DNA of 64,000 nucleotides. Source: Dicyema japonicum. Its lineage: Eukaryota; Dicyemida; Rhombozoa; Dicyemidae. Shown one piece after another: positions 57,840 through 64,000 of the stretch. Position 1 is the first letter of the stretch, and every line of letters begins with the position of its first letter. The notes below the pieces were generated by a model. The model did not search any database. It was not told where the DNA came from and saw nothing but the letters and a program-made list of their open reading frames with translations. The stretch is from contig RDEW01000060.1 of assembly GCA_011109175.1 (NCBI GenBank), forward strand, positions 57,734 to 121,733, read 5' to 3'. The position numbers and the translations under genes were made by a program.

Positions 57840-58830
57840 TAGACATAATATCATAACTTATTATGTATTGGATAATAAAGAAAGAACTGAGATTATTGGC
57901 GAACATTTATCAGGAATTTTGAATTTAATTGAAACCTAATATATGGAGCTATTTGAGAATTACCAGAAAACCTGAATCTACCATATTTAACATATCTACA
58001 GAGGAAACTAATCTGTCAATCATTATATAAACGACAACATAGCAGCAGGACCAGACAATGATCAAGTATGCACCAGGCGACGATTTTCATTACAAAGATT
58101 TTCAATAAAGTATTTGAGACACATTCTCCCTTGAAACTTGCTGATGGAATTTTGATTTTTCAGCATAAACCAGAAAAAAATAAGGGAGTGATAAAAAATC
58201 TAAGACCTGTGACATTAATGGAATATTGAGGAAGATATAATATCTGATTTTCTTAATCTGATATCTTCCTATGTTTATGAATTTTTGTCGCCGGGACAGA
58301 GTGGGTTAGAAAGAGACGCTCGATTGCAGATGCTGTTTAATCCCACTGGTGGATATGTGCCGTGTGTCAACGATACAAGAGTGATTTTAGGATTTTGGGA
58401 GTGGACATTGTCGTATTGATTTGACAAAAGATTAATGTAAAAAGATTCAAAGATTCATCCTTATTAAAATCAAAATTAGTTCTCTACGGTAGTCCATAAC
58501 GTGGCCGAAATTAGTCTCATCCCAACCGTCGATAGGTCATGTTCAAGATAGACGGAAGTGTTGTTCTTGGTCATCCGGGAAATTAGTCTCCTTTGTGTGC
58601 GAAGTAGTTGACCATTACGAAATTTGAAGGACTGGTCATTGGGACGTCTTAATTAAAAATATCATCTGACCTCACGTCGATTTTGATTTATTATGAAGGT
58701 TTACATCAAAGATCTTCATAGTCAGGTTCTTTCCCTTTCTTGTGGCTAGGTCGCATATCAGTTGGTGGTTCTTGTGAGGTTGTTTAAGTCCTCTGCAATT
58801 GAAAGTTCCCAAAGAATACGAATCAGTGAT
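57840..58830. mobile_element. RT fragment and inverted LINE 3' fragment
   Basis: Second plus-orientation copy of the 44520-45530 arrangement: RT block to ~58420, then the inverted 3' fragment from 58430. The inverted junction is identical, evidence of shared origin. Confidence 0.55.
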
Positions 58831-58881
58831 TATTTAATTAAATTAAACCATTAACCCAATTTAACCAAAAGAGAATCATAA

Positions 58882-59292
58882 TTAGCTTAACTTAAGGAAT
58901 GGCTCAGTGAAGAGTGATTCATTACGGAATTTCATTTTGATATAAATATTGGCAATGACTGCAGTAAGTATTATAAATAGAATCAATGACAACAGTAGTC
59001 CGACAACTCCACATACGATTCCAATTATTTGATGTTTCGTCAGTTTTTTTACAAATATACTTTCAGAAGATATTTATTCTTCAAAACTTATTTCATCTAA
59101 AATTTAGTCGGTTTTATTACGATGTTTAAATATGGTTTTTTTGTCTTTAATTTCATACGATGTTGGTTCTTCAAAGCATCCTTCATCTAAAATTCAGCCG
59201 GATTTATTTACCATCTCCAATAAATTCAAAACTCAGATCATTGCGGAAAAATTGTAATTTAAGAGATGAAATTTCGATAGTCACATTTTTAT
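58882..59292 (-). pseudogene. Ig-like type I membrane protein, copy E (5' truncated)
   Basis: Minus-strand copy of the last part of exon 5 and exons 6-7, with both terminal mini-introns recognisable and an intact AG at intron 6. Tail of the copy D type. Homology stops sharply at 59292 within exon 5 and jockey-type endonuclease sequence begins. Confidence 0.75.
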
Positions 59293-59319
59293 ACATTGGA
59301 ATTACCAACCGTAAAGAAT

Positions 59320-60250
59320 GGGAAATATAACAATTGCGAACATATACATTTCCCCTACCAGCATCTGCCCGATGGAATTTACCTTCTACCTGAATGTGTT
59401 ATGCCACTTTCAACATTTGTTGATATGTGGCGATTTCAACGCGAAGCACCCGACCTGGTACAAACTTAACGACTATTAGATTAACACAAAAAGACCATTT
59501 AGAGATTATGAGTCATAGCTATAAGTTATGACAACATGATCTCACCTGATTTGATTTTTGCCACCCATAACATTGCTTCTCTTGACATCTGGTCTGTGAT
59601 TTATGACTTCCAGAGCGACCACAATCCTATTTTCATTTGGGTGATGGGCACGTTCTTTTCGAAAAAAAACGAAACACTTTCCTGGTTTATAGAAACGTTA
59701 ATTGGAAAAAAAATTTGCAAAATATGTGGACAGTACGTTTCAACTCACTCGATAATGCAGTCTCTTATATAATCTAAAAGATCCAGAAGGCAATGAAGGT
59801 ATTTATCAGGGAAATATAAATCAAATCCTACATTAAATGTTTTGATCAAAAAACGAAGAAAATTATACATGAACGTAATCAAATTAAGAAAGTCCAATGG
59901 CCATCACCAGAAATTATATATCGAACTCGAGTTCTTGATAGCTAAATAAGGAAAATTGTAAGAAAAGAGAAATGGACGAACGGAAAAAATAACCTCCGTG
60001 TTTAACAAACAGGGGTTCCTGCCAATCATGTGGAAGACTCTCCCTGATCACAAACCCTGAGAAGAGAAACAGTCTTAATTTCTACAAAAAGGAACTTGAC
60101 AGAATGATGAAATTGAAAAATTCTACGCTCAGAGCAGCTACTTACCCCATAAAAGTACGAGGGTCCTCCCTTGTCACTGCTGAAACCAAGATGTCGTCAT
60201 GTTCATATATCTTTTTTACAAGTGGAAGTCGAAAATACCATTAAATTCCA
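59320..60250 (+). mobile_element. Jockey-type endonuclease and linker fragment
   Basis: Plus-strand blocks in several frames: HLLICGDFNAKHPTWYKLND, then MISPDLIFATHNIASLDIWS, FQSDHNPIFI (the catalytic SDH motif), and LEKKFAKYVDSTFQLTR in the linker. Old and broken. Confidence 0.7.
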
Positions 60251-60360
60251 AAAACTAATCTACTCAAGCGGAGCAGATAATCGGTGATGTGATATAACAC
60301 GTGTTATTAAATAGACTTCCATCATTAGAAAATACAAATTTAATGCAATGAAGAATCTGA

Positions 60361-60579
60361 GTGAACGACTATCACATTTCTAAGCGCATGTTTACCATAA
60401 TAATTCAACAAAACCAATCAGTCGCCTACCTTTGTGCTCCATCTATTACTACAATATCCTTAGCTAACTATGTTGTAATACCAGACCGACTAGATGGAGT
60501 TAGAATTTTACGAAAAATTGACAAACCGTTACCTTCTATGGGAGGTGGTGGACCAACACTTTCTAAGCTAACTAGTTAA
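60361..60579 (+). CDS. Unrecognised 72-codon frame
   Basis: Open frame ending ANYVVIPDRLDGVRILRKID and PLPSMGGGGPTLSKLTS. It reads like a protein C-terminus but no family is recognised and no partner exons are found. It lies between LINE fragments and could be chance. Confidence 0.25.
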   Translation: MNDYHISKRMFTIIIQQNQSVAYLCAPSITTISLANYVVIPDRLDGVRILRKIDKPLPSMGGGGPTLSKLTS

Positions 60580-60589
60580 TTAATTTATT

Positions 60590-61640
60590 AACCCCGGATA
60601 CACCGAGAAAAAGTGAAAGTAAACAACTAGTTAAGTGTATCCAGTTTTCATGTCTAAGGAAACAGAGTGTATCCGGAATCAGCATTACTTGCAGTTTTGG
60701 AAACCCCTCCAGTGGAGTGGAAGTGAGCAAATGATCTCTTTTCGTGCCATCCTGACATTGGGCGCCACCTATGCACATGAACAATCTTCCATGTTGGATT
60801 CCTCCACGCTCTACTTGAGAAGGTGATTTTTCGGAGGATATCAAGGTCGTCTGGATTTTCGAGATTCTCACAGTTCCAAGATCTTTGTGAATTTCAATAG
60901 GGAGAAATTAGCTTAGACGTCCCCGGTAAGCACAATTGCACTGGAAGTAAGCTTCCATAGTATCATTTGCCGGAACTGCCTTGTCCATTCTTAGGATATT
61001 TCCTAATAACTTCCACCTCTCCCTTTGGTCGTTTGTTCAATTAACTGTGAATTGCATAATGCGTACAGCTTTGTTACAAATATTTTTTGGAATCTTGATT
61101 TTCATCAGCAATTTATGTATTGGGAGTTTATTTTTTCTCAATATGATTGATGTTCCAGAATTTTACAAAAGTACAGGATGTAACTTCCACCTCTCCCTTT
61201 GGTCGTTTGTTCAATTAACTGTGAATTGCATAATGCGTACAGCTTTGTTACAAATATTTTTTGGAATCTTGATTTTCATCAGCAATTTATGTATTGGGAG
61301 TTTATTTTTTCTCAATATGATTGATGTTCCAGAATTTTACAAAAGTACAGGATGAAGCCGAAATTTTGTCCTGAACGATACATCGAGATTAAGCATCCAA
61401 TTTGACTCTTTCTTTTCACTGTTGTTATGTCGGTTTTTCGATATTAATAATACCAATACCTCCCTCGACCCCACACAATCACGTATCGGCAGGATGATTG
61501 GATCTTCATATTCACGACGGCACGATCCACAGTTCATGCGTATCATGGATTCTAGAAGCATTGGCGACTGAGACTCTCCAGAAGTCAATTTTCGGTAATT
61601 TTGGAAGCTGTTTTTCGGCTAGCCGATATTTTGTATATCG
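60590..61640 (-). mobile_element. LINE C-terminus with CGGTGTATCCGGGG tail
   Basis: Minus strand: the PMLLESM ... PIRDCVGS segment (61640-61440), then a block matching RWKLLG.ILRMDKAVPANDTM and AYFQCNCAYRGR (60900-61020), then the 3' UTR ending at 60590 in the CGGATACACCGAG family end. This ties that repeat family to an APE-type LINE. Interrupted by a tandem duplication. Confidence 0.6.
61007..61354. repeat. Perfect 174-bp tandem duplication
   Basis: Units 61007-61180 and 61181-61354 are identical. 174 is a multiple of three, so the plus-strand frame runs through both, but the meaningful LINE frame is on the minus strand. Confidence 0.9.
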
Positions 61641-61699
61641 CCCATTTTTTCAAAAAAATAGTCTATGTCGTCAGCATAGACAAGTTCTAATATTCTTAT

Positions 61700-63140
61700 T
61701 TTAAAAATGGTAATGTAAATTAAAGGGTTCCATTATGGGTTGGAAACACTAAGTGCGCAATGGAAGTTCTACACTGTGAGTACCATCCCTCTCTACCGAC
61801 GTACGTACGTAAACTGGATGATGTAAATTCCTTCTGTTCATTTTGCAATCTCTCCGGGTCGACAGCTCTTCGAATTTTATGAACTTGTACGTTGTTCTTC
61901 TAAAATGTCAAAGGTGACCGCGGCTGGTATTTGCTATTTAATATCCGCTGGTCTCCTACAAGTTATTAGTGTGGGATTACATAACTAATACAATGGGAGT
62001 TGTGCCTCATGGTCGAGAGTACAACTATCTGGATGGGCCATAATGTCATTCTAGGCTCTTCTTTCTGCAAACCGATTAACCTGATGAACTTTTACATGCT
62101 GTGGCCATGCATGCCATACGTCTCAATGAAACGGTATTTCCTCCTCTTGGAATCTTCAGAGTACTCACTGCGGACCTTATACACAGCGATAACTTGAGCA
62201 GATCCACGTTTGAGAAAGTATGGGAAAGTAATACATCTCAATCTGCTCGATCGCATAATCTTAACGACATCGGCCTCTTGTCATCACTACTCTCAAGTCC
62301 AAAGGGTTCCAGGAAAAGTAAGCAACGATTATGTAACTCGCGAAAATCTTAATGGTGTAGTCAAAGAACTCTGGATATCACAGTGGATATTGTTGGACAG
62401 AGTATTTATCAAGAAAAGGAATTTCCTCTTTTAAGGCTCTTTTGAAAATTTTCATCAGAAATCCGAAAGTCTTAGAATTCAGGATTATCGTCACTATCCA
62501 GATGGCTGAACTCGAAAAAGATGTGGATGATTTGGATGCGTACTATAAAAAAAGATTATAAATGAGACAATATCGTTGTTTGTTTGTTAAAATCAGAAAA
62601 ACTTTTTTTAAACTAAATGAAATAGAATAAGTTTTTTTCAAACAAGATAGATTACAAAATCTCAAGAAAATTGAGTGCTTTTATTTTTAACGGAACTTAA
62701 CTCTTACAGTTTGTTTTTAATAACCCCGGATATATCTGGAAAGAATTTTATTTCAGTTCCCCCTGTCGAAATAGGACGTATCTTTTCCAAGTATTATGCC
62801 TATCCATATTCGCTATTCTGGGAACCGCTCTACTAAATTAGTGAAGAGAAGGATCCTTTTTCGTTCCATTTATTGTATTGAACCACTATTATCAGTAAAT
62901 TAAATTGGATCACACTAACAAGCACGCGATAAAGTCTAACTATCCATGTTTTAAGTCAACTAATCGACAAACAACCCGATTCCAATATAATTCCCTTTCA
63001 GTTTCGTCACAATTCGATAGAGAAATAATAGGAGCGGGACTGTCTCCAGGCGTGTTCTCTGAGAGATTGAAACCACAATCTCGTCATGATCGTAGATTGA
63101 GAGTGGCGTTGGTTCCATGAACGCCTCGGGATTATAATCG
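61700..63140. other. No gene recognised
   Basis: Several medium-length plus-strand frames (for example 62000-62197 and 62210-62434) without recognisable domains. A CCCCGGATATATC LINE-end-like motif occurs near 62724. Probably decayed mobile DNA. Confidence 0.35.
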
Positions 63141-63179
63141 TTTGTGGACATGTCACCTGTCTCTTGGAAAAACTAATCG

Positions 63180-64000
63180 TAGGGAACCAATGAACGTTCT
63201 ACACTTCATTTTGTTGCATGTGAGTCCTCATGGAGAATTCTGTTCCGCAGCGAAAATCATAAACACATGGACAAGAGAGATGGAGAAAGCGACAACAATT
63301 TTGAGTAAATGGTCTCTCAAAGTCAATGAAGAAAAAACTGAAAGAACGACAACCCGCTTCGAGGAAAAATGGAGGAACACCCGAAAACTAGATACTTGGC
63401 GATTCAGTGGAATTCACAAGACAAAAGATATTAGCCACAATAGCGCTTTAAAAATTGCAATCAATTTTGATGAGAAAGTACCAAATTTCTAGTAAGATGG
63501 GGTTACACTTATATAATGGTTTTGTCCGACCAGTCCTCATGTACAACGCAGGTATTTGGGAACATCAAAGAAAGATATGGAACAACTCGACTCATATCAA
63601 AGATACCGATTAAGAAAACTCCTTTGATAAAATAAAACCTCAAACAATAAATTATAGACTGACTGATTGTGGACCAATAAGTCTGAACATACTTGAAGCT
63701 CTTTGGCGCCTTTTTGGACATATTCTACGGTTTGGTAAAGAAACACCATGCAATCCCGCCATGAACAAATTTTTCGGCCTGACTGAATTTTCTAGATTCT
63801 GAGGACGTCCAAGAGGTTATCTTCCCAGGACAATTGTGTAGGATTACGCAGGATCGTGAGCAGACTGATGGATGCGGACGATCTGAAAGAAATCAAGAAA
63901 CGTGCACGTCAAAAAAAGATGGACAAGACTAACTGCAAGAGTTGTAAAAAACATGGCGCAAATGAAACCATAAAAACTGTTTATTGGCAACGCGGACGTG
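63180..64000 (+). mobile_element. APE-type LINE, RT C-terminal part (runs off window)
   Basis: Plus-strand blocks in shifting frames: ILSKWSLKVNEEKTERTT, FEEKWRNTRKL, LYNGFVRPVLMYNAG (after a shift), TSKKDMEQLDSYQRYRLRKL, LRFGKETPCNPAM and MDADDLKEIKKRAR. This is the usual order after the RT catalytic motif in LINE polyproteins. The 3' end lies beyond the window. Confidence 0.75.

Noticed and set aside
60981-61355. A 124-codon membrane-protein gene
   Set aside because: The frame exists only because a 174-bp segment is tandemly repeated, and the opposite strand carries recognisable LINE C-terminal sequence.
1-64000. Bacterial, phage or CRISPR content
   Set aside because: No operon-like gene packing, no Shine-Dalgarno-led frames and no regularly spaced repeats; spliced animal-type genes and LINEs dominate.

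Overview
This is a eukaryotic, AT-rich, repeat-dominated window. The spliced genes that can be read have extremely short GT..AG introns: 26 nt in two SERF genes, 26 and 35 nt in an SLC6 transporter, and 22-25 nt in all six introns of a surface-protein gene. SLC6 and SERF genes together with R2-like, RTE-like and jockey/CR1-like retrotransposons point to an animal. The roughly 25-nt introns best fit a dicyemid mesozoan; an orthonectid or another reduced animal parasite is the alternative. That assignment is inference. Stop codons are read by the standard code.

Recognisable host genes. (1) Two paralogous SERF genes (2409-2611 and 29872-30074, +), each with one 26-nt intron, inside a ~3 kb direct segmental duplication (1-2910 and 27356-30400). 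(2) The 5' end of an SLC6 neurotransmitter-type symporter (9880-10236, +), cut off at a one-base N join. (3) A five-member family of an apparently undescribed type I membrane protein with two related Ig-like modules. Copy B (37066-38359, +) can be spliced into an uninterrupted 384-residue protein of seven exons. Copy A (15006-16204, +) lacks one exon and has frameshifts. Copy C (45975-48298, -) carries an insertion. Copies D (26318-26908, +) and E (58882-59292, -) are 5' truncated. Copies A, B and C each lie a few hundred bp beyond the 3' end of the same RTE-like retrotransposon, so a retroelement-plus-gene block has been amplified as a unit.

Mobile-element layout. A PHD-finger/RT/restriction-like-endonuclease element fills 6206-9520, with its 3' end inverted onto the 5' side in the arrangement expected of twin priming. 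RTE-like elements with an APE endonuclease lie at 11600-14690 (+), 34376-36760 (+) and 48570-51345 (-). A jockey/CR1-like element lies at 21520-23450 (-), and a Ginger or Ty3/gypsy-type integrase relic at 23880-25170 (-). The rest, mainly 38.5-45.5 kb and 51.8-64 kb, is a mosaic of LINE fragments, often in inverted duplicate. A tRNA-derived SINE (1150-1465) has an 11-bp target-site duplication, and its empty site is visible in the paralogous copy. Its 3' tail is shared with a LINE 3' end.

Limits. Seven of eight single-N joins have the same sequence repeated on both sides, so some local duplications are probably unmerged contig ends or haplotypes. There is one 433-base gap (54326-54758). Large stretches hold nothing I could recognise; these are listed.
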